Notes under the pieces: generated by a model
What the model saw: only the letters and a program-made list of their open reading frames with translations
What the model was told of the DNA's origin: nothing
Databases searched by the model: none
Shown: in pieces, positions 37,595 to 49,620 of the stretch
How positions within the stretch are numbered: the stretch's first letter is position 1
How the letters are laid out: every line of letters begins with the position of its first letter
Made by a program: the position numbers and the translations under genes
NCBI GenBank assembly: GCA_036417435.1
Contig: JAZAQT010000774.1
Coordinates: 558,001-622,000, forward strand
Source: Inia geoffrensis
Taxonomy: Eukaryota > Chordata > Mammalia > Artiodactyla > Iniidae
DNA length: 64,000 nt
Direction of reading: 5' to 3'

Positions 37595-39331
37595 TTGGCC
37601 AAAAAGTGTGTATGCGTTTTTTTCCTGAATATATTCAGGAAAAAACGCATACGCCCTTTTTGGCCAACCCATCAAGCCTGCAATGGAAATCCGCACTACA
37701 ATGAAGCCTCACTTCCCACTGATCAAAAGGGCCGACGGAAAGAAATGTAAAATCCAGAGAGGCAGAACAGGCCATGGAGTACCGGCAGCCTTGTTATGCT
37801 GATGGGCGGGATGTAAATTGCCAACAGCCACTCTGGAGAAGCGGATGGTGTTTCCTGGAACAAAGAAAAAAACAAGGTAGAGAGCCTAGTGCACTTCCAG
37901 TTATAGTGCTGTACATTCGGAAAATTTAAATGACAAAGACACAGCAACACCAAAGTTTGGGGCTGCTCTGTGTACTGAAACCTTGACTATGGTACAAATT
38001 CAATATCCCAGAAAGAGAAAAATGGATATAGAAGTTGTGGTACATCCTTACAATGGAATATCACTCAACAATGAAATCAATGGCAACAGATCAGTAGCAG
38101 CATAATGAGTGGATTTAATTACGATGATTCTAAGTGAAATAAGTCACACAGAAAAAGAAACATCATAAGATATCACTAATACAGTGAATGAAAACACGGC
38201 TACGCGTGAACTGCATTTTAAAACACAACAGAGTCTCTCATTTACAAAAGAAACTTAGGCTTGCTTAAGGGGAAAGGAGAGTGGGGAGGCTGCATAAAAC
38301 CAGAGGTTGACATTAGGACAGATACAATTCCATAAGCCAAATATATATTAGACAAGACATACTCCTCGCTCTACCAAATGGACTCAACACCCCGTATTCA
38401 AAACCTAGGAATATACCTGACTATGAAGAAAATTAAAATCCGTACATTTATAGGTCTCCATAAGAAAATCATTTGTGTACAGCAGCATACACACAGCAGT
38501 GTAAATAAGCTAAATCCCCTTATAAAAATAAATTTGAAAAAGAAATCACAAGGACTGTGAAATAGAGAGAAATTCTTAAATAAGTCCTTCAGGGATTTTG
38601 AGGAATCTTGGATTTACCAACTCTACATCCACAGCTGTGGGAGAGATAAGGCTGGACACTTGCGGCTGATACTATTGGTGAGGGAATGCAGACCCTTTGA
38701 GGTAAATGTGCATGGTTCCCATTCCACGGGTCCCAAATCTCCACGTTTAAGGGATTTCTCCTTCAGCTAAAATATGCATGGAAAACCCAGAATATGGTCC
38801 ACCAAGCGATCAGGCAAAATTTCTAAAACTCATCGCCATTTTCGCCCCCTGGTAGTCGAGTTCGCCTTTCCAGATGCGATATTAACATTCTCCCCACTTG
38901 GAGAGTCAGTGCCTTTGACCTCTTGTTTCGCACAGTTTGCAGTTTCTGTAGAGGATAATCAGGAATAAGGAGAACAAATGAGCGGTTAACTCGAAGTGTT
39001 TGGACGAGCACATTGAACTCTGATTTCCCTACAGGAAGAAGAATTCACCAAAGGCTCAGCGTGCCATGCTGGAACGAGATTAGGGTCTGAAGCAATTTTT
39101 CTGGTTTGCAGTCAGCTCACAACAAAGCGAGTTGTTAAAAGGAGATTTTTGGCACTGTAACTCAAAATCCTGCAGAGTTCCAAATTACCCCTATCATCCA
39201 AAAATTTATTGAAGGAAGGCTGTGAAGAGGACTTGAATGCGACGCAGAATTGCAGAAAACAGTTATCAGGTGGTAGACAAGAATTGCTCTGAAAGCGTAG
39301 GAAAAGAGGCAGCAGTTCCACAGTGATGCAC
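37595..39331 (+). repeat. Satellite monomer M19 (dimer unit, first half)
   Basis: 1,737 bp. Near-copy of M17 at 3,471 bp, including the asymmetric left palindrome arm. Confidence 0.9.
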
Positions 39332-41061
39332 TTGGCCAAAAAGTGTGTATGCGTTTTTTTCCTGAATATATTCAGGAAAAAACGCATACGCCCTTTTTGG
39401 CCAACCCATCAAGCCTGCAATGGAAATCCGCACTACAATGAAGCCTCACTTCCCACTGATCAAAAGGGCCGACAGAAAGAAGTGTAAAATCCAGAGAGGC
39501 AGAACAGGCCATGGAGTACCGGCAGCCTTGTTATGCTGATGGGCGGGATGTAAATTGCCAAAAGCCACTCTGGAGAAGTGGGTGGTGTTTCCTGGAACAA
39601 AGAAAAAAACAAGCTAGAGAGCCTAGGGCACTTCCACTTATGGTGCTATAGATTCGGAAAATTTAAATGAAAAAGACAGAGCCACACCAAAGTTTGGGGC
39701 AGCTCTCTTTACGGGAACCTTGACTATGGTAAAACTTTAATAGCCCAGAAAGGGAAAAATGGATATAGAAGTTGTGGTACATCCCTACAATGGAATATCA
39801 CTCAACAATGAAATCAATGGCAACAGACCAGCAGCAGCATAATGAGTGGATTTAGTTACGATGATTCTAAGTGAAATAAGTCACACAGAAAAAGAAACAA
39901 CATAAGATATCACTACTACCGGGAATGTAAACACGGCTACCTGTGAACTGCATTGCAAAACACAATAGAGTCTCACATTTACAAAAGAATCTTATGCTTG
40001 CTTAAGGGGAAAGGAGAGTGGGGAGGCTGCATAAAACCAGAGGTTGACATTAGGACAGATACCATTCCATAAGCCAAATATATATTAGACAAGACCTACT
40101 CATTGCTCAACCAAATGGACTCAACACCCCGTATTCAAAACCTAGGAATATACCTGACTATGAAGAAAATTAAAACCCATACATTTATTGGTTTCCTTAA
40201 GAAAATCATGTGTGTACAGCAGCATACACCCAGTAGTGTAAATAAGCTAAATCCCTTTATAAAAATATATTTGAAAAAGAAAACACAAGGACTGTGAAAT
40301 AGAGAGAAATTCTCAAATAAGTCCTTGAGGGCTTGTGAGGAATGTTGGATTACCACCTCGACATCCACAGCTGTGGGAGAGATAAGGCTGGACACTTGGG
40401 GCTGATACGATTGGTGAGGGAATGCAGACCCTTTGAGATAATGGTGCATGGTTCCCATTACACGGGTCCCAAATCTCCACGTTTAAGAGATTTATCCTTC
40501 AGCTAAAATATGCATGGAAAACCAAGAATATTGTCCACGAAGTGATCACGCAAAATTTCTAAAACTCATTGCCATTTTCGCCCCTTGTTACTCGAGCTTG
40601 CCATTCCAGTTGCAATATTAACATTGTCCCCACTTGGAGAGTCAGTAACTTTGACCTCTTGTTTGGCATAGTTTGCAATTTCTGTTGAAGATGATCAGGA
40701 ATAAGGAGAAACAATGAACGGCTAAGTCGAAGTGTTTGGACGGGCACATTGAACTCTAATTTCCCTACAGGAAGAATACAACAAAGGCTCAGCGTACCAT
40801 GCCAGAACGAGATTAGGGACTGAAGCAATTCTTCGGGTTTGCGGTCAGCTCAGAAGAAAGTGAGTTGAGAAAAGATTTGTGGCACTGTAACTCACAATCC
40901 TGCAGAGTTCCAAATGACCCCTATCATCCAAAAATTTATTGAAGGAAGGCTGTGAAGAGGACTTGAACGCGACGCAGAATTGCAGAAAACAGATATCAGG
41001 TGGTAGATAAGAATTGCTCTGAAAGCGAAGGAAAAGAGGCAGCAGTTCGACAGTGATGCAC
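39332..41061 (+). repeat. Satellite monomer M20 (recombinant, slightly short)
   Basis: 1,730 bp owing to small deletions near 40,770 (GGAAGAATACAAC) and 40,869 (GAAAAGATTTGTGG). It begins like M18 (GGGCCGACAGAAAG) but by about 39,640 has X-like markers (GGTGCTATAGATTC, GACAGAGCC), so it is probably a recombinant. Confidence 0.88.
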
Positions 41062-42796
41062 TTGGCCAAAAATGGCGTATGCGTTTTATCCTGAATATAT
41101 TCAGGAAAAAAGGCATACGCCCTTTTTGGCCAACCAAGCAAGACTGCAATGGAAATCCGCACTAAAATGAAGTCTCACTTCCCACGGATCAAAAGGGCCG
41201 TCCAAAAAAAGTGTAAAATCCAGAGAGGCAGGACAGGCCATGGAGAACTGGCAGCCTTGTTATGCTGATGGGCGGGATGTAAATTGCCAACAGCCACTCT
41301 GGAGAAGTGGATGGTGTTTCCTGGAACAAAGAAGAAAACAAGCTAGAGAGCCTAGGGCACTTCCACTTATGGTGCTATAGATTCGGAAAATTTAAATGAA
41401 AAAGACACAGACACACCAAAGTTTGGGGCTGCTCTGTGTACGGGAATCTTGACTATGGTACAACTTCAATAGCCCAGAAAGAGAAAAAGAGATATAGAAG
41501 TTGTGGTACATACCTAAAATGGAATATCACTCAACAATGAAATCAATGGCAACAGACCAGTAGCAGCATAATGAGTTGATTTAGTTACGATGATTCTAAG
41601 TGAAATAAGTCACACAGAAAAAGAAACATCGTAAGATATCACTAATACCGGGAATGTAAACACCGCTACTCGTGAACTGCATTTCAAAACACAACAGAGT
41701 TTCACATTTACAAAAGAAACTTATGTTTTCTTAAGGGGAAAGGAGAGTGGGGAGGCTGCATAAAACCAGAGGTTGACATTAGGATAGATACCATTCCATA
41801 AGCCAAATATATATTAGACAAGATATACTCATAGCTCAACCAAATGGTCTCAACAACCCGTATTCAAAACCTAGGAATATACGTGACTATGAAGAAAATT
41901 AAAACCCATACATTTATAGGTCTCCATAAGAAAATCATTTGTATACAGCAGCATACACACAGCAGTGTAAATAAGCTAAATGCCCTTATAAAAATAAATT
42001 TGAAAAAGAAAACACAAGGACTGTGAAATAGAGACAAATTCTTAAATAAGTCCTTCAGGGCTTTTGAGGAATATTGGATTTACCACCTCTACATCCACAG
42101 CTGGGGGAGAGATAAGGCTGGACACTTGGGGCTGATACTATTGGTGAGGGAATGCAGACCCTTTGAGGTAATGGTGCATGGTTCCCATTCCACGGGTCAC
42201 AAATCTCCACGTGTAAGGGATTTATCCTTCAGCTAAAATATGCATGGAAAACCCAGAATATGGTCCACGAAGTGATCAGGCAAAATTTCTAAAACTCATC
42301 GCCATTTTAGCCCCCTGGTACTCGAGTTCGCCGTTTCAGATGCAATATTAACATTCTCCCCACTTGGAGAGTCAGTGCCTTTGACCTCTTTTTTGGCACA
42401 GTTTGCAATTTATGTGGAAGATGAACAGGAATAAGGAGAATGAATGAGCGGCTAACTCAATGTGTTTGGACGGGCACATGAACTCTGATTTCCCTACAGG
42501 AAGAAGAATTCACCAAAGGCTCAGCGTGCCATGCCGGAACGAGATTAGGGCCTGAAGCAATTCTTCGGGTTTGCGGTCAGCTCACAAGAAAGCGAGTTGA
42601 TAAAAGGAGATTTTTGGCACTGTAACTCAAAATCCTGCAGAGTTCCTAATGACCCCTATCATCCAAAAATTTATTGAAGGAAGGCTGTGAAGAGGACTTG
42701 AACGCGACGCAGAATTGCAGAAAAAAGATATCAGGGGGTAGATAAGAATTGCTCTGAAAGAATAGGAAAAGAGGCAGCAGTTCGACAGTGATGCAC
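41062..42796 (+). repeat. Satellite monomer M21
   Basis: 1,735 bp. The left arm ends TTTTATCC in place of a T run, so the stem is imperfect. Confidence 0.9.
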
Positions 42797-44531
42797 TTGG
42801 CCATAAAGGGCATATGCGTTTTTTCCTGAATATATTCAGGAAAAAACGCATACGCCCTTTTTGGCCAACCAAGCAAGCCTGCAATGGAAATCCGCACCAC
42901 AAGGAAGTCTCACTTTCCACCGATCAAAAGGGCCGTCCGAACAAAGTGTAAAATCCAGAGAGGAGGACAGGCCATGGAGAACCGGCAGCCTTGTTATGCT
43001 GATGGGCGGGATGTAAATTGCCAACAGCCACTCTGGAGAAGTGGATGGTGTTTCCTGGAACAAAGAAAAAACCAAGCTAGAGAGCCTAGGGCACTTCCAC
43101 TTATGGTGCTATAGATACGAAAAATTTAAATGAAAAATACCCAGCCACACCAAAGTCTGGAGCTTCTCTGTGTACGGGAACCTTGACTATGGTACAACTT
43201 TAATAGCCCAGAAAGAGAAAAATGGATATAGAAGTTGTGGTACATCCCTACAATGGAATATCACTCAACAATGAAATCAATTGCAACAGACCAGTAGCAG
43301 CATAATGAGTGGATTTAGTTACGATGATTCTAAGTGAAACAAGTCCCACAGAAAAAGAAACATCATAAGATATCACTAATACCGGGAATGTAAACAAGGC
43401 TACGTGTGAACTGCATTACAAAACACAACAGAGTCTCACATTTACAAAAGAAACTTATGCTTGCTTAATGGGAAAGAAGAGTGAGGAGGCTACATAAAAC
43501 CAGAGGCTGACATTAGGACAGATACGATTCCATAAGCCAAATATATATTAGACAAGACCTACTCCTCGCTCTACCAAATGGACTCAACACCCTGTATTCA
43601 AAACCTAGGAATATACCTGACTATGAAGAAAATTAAAACCCGTACATTTATAGGTCTCCATAAGAAAATCATTTGTGTACAGCAGCATACACACAGCAGT
43701 GTAAAGTAGCTAAATCCCCTTATAAAAATAAATTTTAAAAAGAAATCACAAGGACTGTGAAATAGAGAGAAATTCTTAAATAAGTTCTTCAGGGATTGTG
43801 AGGAATCTTGGATTTACCACCTCTACATCCACAGCTGGGGGAGAGATAAGGCTGGACACTTGGGGCTGATACTATTGGTGAGGGAATGCAGACCCTTTGA
43901 GGTAATGGTGCATGGTTCCCATTCCACGGGTCCCAAATCTCCACGTTTAAGGGATTTATCCTTCAGCTAAAATATGCATGGAAAACCCAGAATATGGTCC
44001 ACGAAGTGATCAGGCAAAATTTCTAAAACTCATCGCCATTTTCGCCCCCTGGTACTCGAGTTCGCCTTTCCAGATGCAATATTAACATTCTCCCCACTTG
44101 GAGAGTCAGTGCCTTTGACATCTTGTTTGGCACAGTTTGCAATTTCCGTGGAAGATGAACAGGAATATGGAGAACCAATGAGCGGCTAACTTGATGTGTT
44201 TGGACGGGCGCATTGAACTCTGATTTCCCTACAGGAAGAAGAATTCACCAAAGGGTCAGCGTGCCATGCCGGAACGAGATTAGGGCCTGAAACAATTCTT
44301 CGGGTTTGCGGTCAGCTGAAAAGAAAGCGAGTTGAGAAAAGGAGTTTTTTGGCACTGTAACTCACAATACTGCAGAGTTCCAAATGACCCCTATCATCCA
44401 AAAATTTATTGAAGGCAGGCTGTGAAGAGGACTTGAACGCGACACAGAATTGCAGAAAAAAGATATCAGGGGGTAGATAAGAATTGCTCTGAAAGAATAG
44501 GAAAAGAGGCAGCAGTTCGACAGTGATGCAC
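42797..44531 (+). repeat. Satellite monomer M22
   Basis: 1,735 bp. It shares AGTCTGGAGCTTCTCTG near 43,153 and AGAGAGGAGGACAGG near 42,957 with M23, an adjacent pair at an offset of 1,735 bp. Confidence 0.9.
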
Positions 44532-45553
44532 TTGGCCAAAAAGGGCATATGCGTTTTTTCCTGAATATATTCAGGAAAAAACGCATACGCCCTTTTTGGC
44601 CAGCCAAGCAAGCCTGCAATGGAAATCCGCACCACAAGCAAGTCTCACTTCCCACCGATCAAAAGGGCCGTCCGAAAAAAGTGTAAAATCCAGAGAGGAG
44701 GACAGGCCATGGAGAACCGGCAGCCTTGTTATGCTCATGGGCGGGATGTAAATTGGCAACAGCCACTCTGGAGAAGTGGATGGTGTTTCCTGGAACAAAG
44801 AAAAAAACAAGCTAGAGAGCCTAGGGCACTTCCACTTATGGTGCTATAGATTCGAAAAATTTAAATGAAAAAGACCCAGCCACACCAAAGTCTGGAGCTT
44901 CTCTGTGTACGGGAACCTTGACTATGGTACAACTTTAATAGCCCAGAAAGAGAAAAATGGATATAGAAGTTGTGGTACATCCCTACAATGGAATATCACT
45001 CAACAACGAAATCAATGGCAACAGACCAGTAGCAGCATAATGAGTGGATGTAGGTACGTTGCTTCTAAGTGAAATAAGTCACACAGAAAAAGAAACATCA
45101 CAACATATCACTAACACCGGGAGTATAAACACGGCTCCAGATGAACGGTTTCACAGTTAGTAATTTCTGTAGAAGATGACCAGGAATAAGGAGATCCAAT
45201 GAGGGACTATCTCTATGTGTTTGGACGGGCACATTGAACTCTGATTTCCCACCAGGGAGAAGAATTCACCAAAGGCTCAGCGTGCCTTGCCAGAACCAGG
45301 TTAGGGCCTGAAGCAATTCTTCGGTTTTGCAGTCAGCTCACAAGGAAGCTAGTTGAAAAAAGGAGCTTTTTGAACACTGTAATTCACAATCCTGCACAAT
45401 TACACATGACCCCTATCATCCAAAAATATATTGAAGGAAGGCTGTGAAGAGGACTTGAACGCGAGGCAGAATTGCAGAAAACAGATATCCGGTGGTAGAT
45501 TAAAATTGCTCTGAAAGTAAAGGAAAAGAGGCAGCACTTCGACAATGATACAC
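44532..45553 (+). repeat. Satellite monomer M23 with ~0.7-kb internal deletion
   Basis: Only 1,022 bp. At about 45,135-45,160 the sequence jumps from the L1-like part (CACGGCTCCAGATGAACGG) to the distal part (TTTCACAGTTAGTAATTTCTG), so about 713 bp are absent. The identical junction occurs in M27, which means that it predates the 10.4-kb duplication. Confidence 0.9.
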
Positions 45554-45681
45554 TTAGCCAAAAAGGGCGTATGTGTTTTTTCCTGAATATATTCCAGAAA
45601 AAACGCATACCCTCTTTTTGGCCAACAAACAAGCCTGTAATGGAAATTTGCACTACAATGAAGTCTCACTTCCCACCGCTT

Positions 45682-45695
45682 TAAAGTGTCGTCTG
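45682..45695 (+). repeat. SINE target-site duplication, left copy
   Basis: TAAAGTGTCGTCTG, repeated at 45,928-45,941. The paralogue near 56,331 has a single uninterrupted copy. Confidence 0.93.
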
Positions 45696-45927
45696 GGGCT
45701 TCCGTGGTGGTGCAGTGGTTGAGAGTCCGCCTGCCGATGCAGGGGACACAGGTTCATGCCCCGGTCCGGGAGATTCCCACATGCCGCGGAGCGGCTGGGC
45801 CCGTGAGCCATGGCCGCTGAGCCTGCGCGTCCGGAGCCTGTGCTCCGCAACGGGAGGGGCCACAGCAGTGAGAGGCCCGCGTACCGCAAAAAAAAAATAA
45901 ATAAAAAAAAAAAAATAATAAAAAAAA
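45696..45927 (+). mobile_element. tRNA-derived SINE (cetacean CHR type)
   Basis: A 232-bp insert opening GGGCTTCCGTGGTGGTGCAG, with A-box-like (TGGTGCAGTGGTT) and B-box-like (GGTTCATGCCCC) pol III promoter motifs. The body contains CATGCCGCGGAGCGGCTGGG and it ends in an A-rich tail with TAAA interruptions. I recognise the consensus as the CHR family of cetaceans and their relatives. It is flanked by 14-bp direct repeats; the empty site lies in copy B, so it inserted after the duplication. Confidence 0.94.
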
Positions 45928-45941
45928 TAAAGTGTCGTCTG
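45928..45941 (+). repeat. SINE target-site duplication, right copy
   Basis: TAAAGTGTCGTCTG, identical to the left copy. Confidence 0.93.
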
Positions 45942-46592
45942 AAAAAAGTGTAAAATCCCGAGAGACAGGACTGGCCATGGAGTACAGGGAGCTTGGTTAT
46001 GCTGATTGGCGGGATGTAAATTGCCAACGAGTACTGTGGAGATGTGTATGGTGTTTCCTGAAACATCTAAAAATCAAAGCCACAGAGCCTAGGGCACTTC
46101 CACTTATGGCCCTATAGCTTAGGAAAATTTAAAGGAGGAAGACACAGCCACCCCAATATTTAGGACTGCTGTGTTTTCAGCAATGTCCACTACAGTACAA
46201 CTTATATATCCTGGACAGAAAAAAATGGATAAAGACCTTGTGCTTCTTTTGTATAATGAAATGTCACTCAACAGTGATATTAATGTAATCAGGCCTGTAG
46301 AAGCAAAATGAATGGATTCCAGTACGATGATTCTATGTGAAATAAGTCACACAGAAAAAGAAAATTCTTATAAGTTATCACTAATAAAGGGAATGTAAAC
46401 TTGGCTACACATGAACTGAATTACAAAACACAACAGAGTCTCACTTTTAGGAAACAATCTTATGCTTTTTTTAAGGGGAAAGTTGAGTTGGGGTGCGTCA
46501 TAAAACCAGAGATTGAAATTAGCCCAAAAACCATTCCATAAGCCAAGTATGCAATAGACAGGACCTACTCCTTGCTCAAAGAAATAAACTCA

Positions 46593-47345
46593 ACAGTGAA
46601 GTATTACCTCACACCTGTTAGAATGGGCATTATCAGAAATTCTGCAAACAACAAAGGCTCGAATGGTGTGGAGAAAAGGAAACCTCTTCCACTATTGTTG
46701 GGAATGTAAATTGATACAGTTACAATAGAGAACAGCATGGAGGTTCCTTAAAAACTAACCATAAATTACCATATGATCCAGCCATCTCACTCCTGGGCAT
46801 ATATGCAGAAAAAAAACAAAAATAAAGAGGAGGTTTTCACCACAAAGTTCATTGCATCACTATAATAGCCAGGTAATGGAAGCAACCTAAATGTCCACAG
46901 ACACATGAATGCATAAAGAGATGATACATATATAAAATGGAATATTACTCAGCCATAAGAATGAATGAAGTTGGATCATTTGTAGCGATGTCAATGGATC
47001 TAGAGACTGTCATAGAGAGTGAAGTATGTCAGAAAGAGAAAAACAAATATTGTATATGAATTCATATATGTGGAACCTAGAAAAATTGTGCAGATGAACC
47101 AGTTTGCAAGGCAGAAAAAGAGCAACAGATGTAGAGAAAAAAACATATGGACATCAAGTGGGGAAAGCTGTGGGGGTTAGGTGGTGGGAGGAGTTGAGAG
47201 ATTCAGATTGGCATTTATATGTATAAAATAGATAAACAATAGATAAATAGATAACCAAGTGTAAAATAGATAACCAATAAAAACCTGCTGTATAAAAAAC
47301 TAAAATATATTTCAAAATTTAAAAAACAATTAAAACAGAAAAAAA
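46593..47345 (+). mobile_element. Old L1 3' fragment, copy A
   Basis: A 5'-truncated L1 starting within the ORF2 C-terminal region (TACCTCACACCTGTTAGAATG aligns to the young L1 near 25,380). It continues through ATGGAATATTACTCAGCC near 46,939 to a G-rich 3' UTR near 47,160-47,200. Many substitutions and stops mark it as much older than the L1 in M12. It starts where satellite M24 breaks off. TAGATAA-type short repeats lie at about 47,228-47,280. Confidence 0.9.
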
Positions 47346-47471
47346 GGTTCTTCCCTTCACATACGTGCATTTATATGAATACATTATTTCCATGCTTATA
47401 TCTGTAAATACAAAAAAGAGGAATAAAATCTACCTAAAACCCAAAGTAAAGAAAAAAAAAAAAAAAAAAAA
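47346..47471 (+). other. Candidate 3'-transduced flank ending in a poly(A) tail, copy A
   Basis: Unique sequence follows the A-rich end of the L1 fragment. AATAAA at 47,422-47,427 lies 24 bases before a 20-A run at 47,452-47,471, the normal spacing for a used polyadenylation signal. This suggests read-through of the L1 end and use of a downstream signal. It is an inference; no target duplication was identified. Confidence 0.5.
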
Positions 47472-48797
47472 CTAAACAGAACCCACCAGTTACACAGAGG
47501 AAAACCGTATCAGGGCACTTGCTCCAGTTGTAAACAATTCTGAAGTTGGTCAGTGAGGGGAATCATCTCCCATTCAACCAGCAGCCCCCACGCAACAAGT
47601 GTCCTCATTGTAAAGCTGGGGGACTGTGCCGAGACCTCTGTGAGTAAACGTGAGCTGAGGCCCAGGCCAGCTGCTGCTGAACTGTTCCCACCCTTCCCAG
47701 GTAAAACACCTGAATATGTGCAAGGACTTGAAAGCCTAGAGGAAGGGCCGTGGAGCCACACAAGCGACAGCATGCCGGCCGACTTGGTGCCTGCAGGCCA
47801 GCCAGGATGGTCCTGGCCCTGGGTGCTCTTCTGGAAGCCTTCCATTTCCCTGCCTGAGAAACCCCTCCTGTCCCGCCCCCACTGCTTTTTTTGCTCCCTC
47901 ACCTCTGCCAAGGGAGAAACTCCAGCAGCAGTTATAGGTGACAGATCTTCTTCTTTAGCAGGTGGCAGCCTGGAAACTGCTGCAGAAAGTCCAGCAGAGC
48001 CCAACTCACACTAGGCCTCTCACAAAGCCGTGGCTTCTCAATCCCTCCCACAAGCCCATCTCCGAGACTAATGACAGGACAGAGAATATGGCGTCAGGCA
48101 GAGCTGCAGGGGATCTTGATGCCTGGTGCGGTGTTTATATTGACCTCAAAACATGCACACCTGGGGAGGGCTGGCCCGATTGGTCAGGCTGCACAGGTCA
48201 GCCAATCCTCACTACTCAGGGGCTCACAGTTGCAGAAAATTTACCTTGCTGAACGGGCCATCTCCAAGCAACAGGTGTAGGCTCTTGAAAGTCCGGATAC
48301 ACAAGGGGCTGCAGCTCTGGCTTGTTTTCGAATCATTTTATCTGGCCCATGAGTGGGAGACAGCTTCAAGAAAATCGTCTCCTAATGAGAGGGCACAGAA
48401 GTCAGGGAGAGGAGAGGTGAGTGGTGGCTGGAGGCAGCGGCTTGGTGCCCTGGGTGCAGTGGAAGTGTCTGGAAGACCAGGCAGAGGGAGGCCCTGCAGA
48501 GTGATGCCCAGGGTCACAGACATGTCGGAGCTGCTGTTTGTTAGTTCAAGTCCTGCTCTGAGGTGCTCTGTGTCAGCTCTGAGAGACAGGTGAGCTGAGG
48601 TTGCTCTGCAATGAGGGCTATGTGCACGGTTCCTCTTTGCCCAGCCCTGCCACGGTACCTGCAAGGGTAGATCTGTATCCTGGGAGGGACTTGACCAGGA
48701 GAGCCCAATGAGCTGGGGTGGGGGTGAGGTACCTGCCCAGGTGAGCTCCATATCCTGGTAATTGCCTGACCACGAGAGACAAATGGGCCGCTGGGGA
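47472..48797. other. Unidentified GC-rich stretch, copy A
   Basis: About 1.3 kb of non-satellite, non-L1 sequence with higher GC than its surroundings. It holds two overlapping open frames on opposite strands (153 residues at 47,553-48,014 plus; 164 residues at 47,510-48,004 minus). I recognise neither and see no domain, and opposed overlapping frames in GC-rich DNA are expected by chance. Its position upstream of the pol remnant would fit a decayed proviral 5' part, but nothing in the sequence proves it. Confidence 0.5.
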
Positions 48798-49620
48798 CCT
48801 GGTAAAGGATGTCAGGACAGTCAGTTATGCCACCGAGGGTATACCTCTAGTAGTTCCTAATTCCTACACACTGCTAGTCATTCTACCAACCACCAGGACA
48901 TGGTGTTCTGTATTAGACTTCAATGATGCCTTCTTTTGCATTCCATTAGTCCCAGAGTCACAAGAAATTTTGCCTCGTGACTGGCAGGACTCAACATACA
49001 ACAAAAATAATACTGCTGGGCCGCCTCGCCCCAAGGGTATAAAAATTCCCACACCATCTTTGGGAAAGCTTAGCTAAAGACCTAAAAGTTCTACCTCTGG
49101 AAAAGGAAACCCTCCTTCAATATGCAGACACCAATCTAATCGCCAGCTCTACTAAGGAGGCCTCTGAACTACCAAGCCAATATAGGATAGAAGTTGTCCA
49201 AGAAAAAGCTCAAATATCACACACTAAGGTGACCTGCCTGGGCTTCGTTCTCACAGAAGGTCTGAGAAGCCCATCCCAGGAAAGGGAAGAAACCATTTGC
49301 AGCCTTAGCCCTTCTAAAAGTAGAAGACAGCTTAGGAGTTCCTGGGGAGGCTGGGGTTTGCTGCATCTGGATCCCGAACTACAGTCTAATAGCTGGGCCT
49401 CTATATGAAACACTGAAAGGAAAAGATGATGATCCTTTTGAATAGAATCCAGAAGTGGTCTTTCAAGAATGGAAAGAGCGGTCAATTCAGACCCTTGACC
49501 TGGAACACCCTAATTTAGCTAAACCCTTTGACCTTTACATTCCTGGTGAAAGGTGAATTGCCATTGGAGTATTAGTGCAAAAACCGGGACCACTTGAAAA
49601 GGAACAACGCAAGAATGCTA
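48798..49620 (+). pseudogene. Decayed class I endogenous retrovirus pol fragment, copy A
   Basis: Reverse transcriptase-like coding traces in the plus sense. An early block reads VVPNSYTLLVILPTTRTW and LDFNDAFFCIPL, a gammaretrovirus-like RT pattern. A frameshift falls at about 49,030-49,060. The next open stretch (49,062-49,310) carries LAKDL and a QYADTNLI block where the catalytic YVDD box is expected, with the second aspartate lost. KAQISHTKVTCLGF follows, then weaker traces to about 49,620 that may be the RNase H side. Several frame breaks; no protein can be made. Only this central part of pol is recognisable. Confidence 0.8.

Larger units (their letters stand above)
1..44936 (+). repeat. 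Tandem satellite array, ~1,735-bp monomer (common cetacean satellite type)
   Basis: Head-to-tail copies recur with palindrome starts at 215, 1951, 3688, 5424, 7159, 8895, 10630, 12363, 14099 and so on, giving periods of 1,730-1,737 bp, or 1,751-1,752 bp in M10-M12. Each unit has a palindrome, then about 0.87 kb resembling the 3' end of L1 in sense orientation, then about 0.8 kb of unrecognised sequence. No unit has a long open reading frame. The period and sequence fit the cetacean heterochromatic satellite from memory; that identification is established knowledge, the tandem structure is seen directly. One young L1 interrupts the array inside M12. Confidence 0.93.
45554..46592 (+). repeat. 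Satellite monomer M24 (diverged, truncated, holds a SINE)
   Basis: Palindrome opening TTAGCCAAAAAGGGC with mismatches in the right arm (CATACCCTC). Without the SINE it runs about 790 bp, through the L1-like part to ACTCCTTGCTCAAAG, then gives way to an old L1 fragment at about 46,593. Divergence from M1-M23 is clearly higher. Confidence 0.85.

Noticed and set aside
45696..45780. Functional tRNA gene at the head of the SINE
   Set aside because: Only the promoter-box-like region resembles a tRNA. The anticodon arm and acceptor pairing do not make a usable tRNA and the unit has a SINE body, A tail and target duplication.
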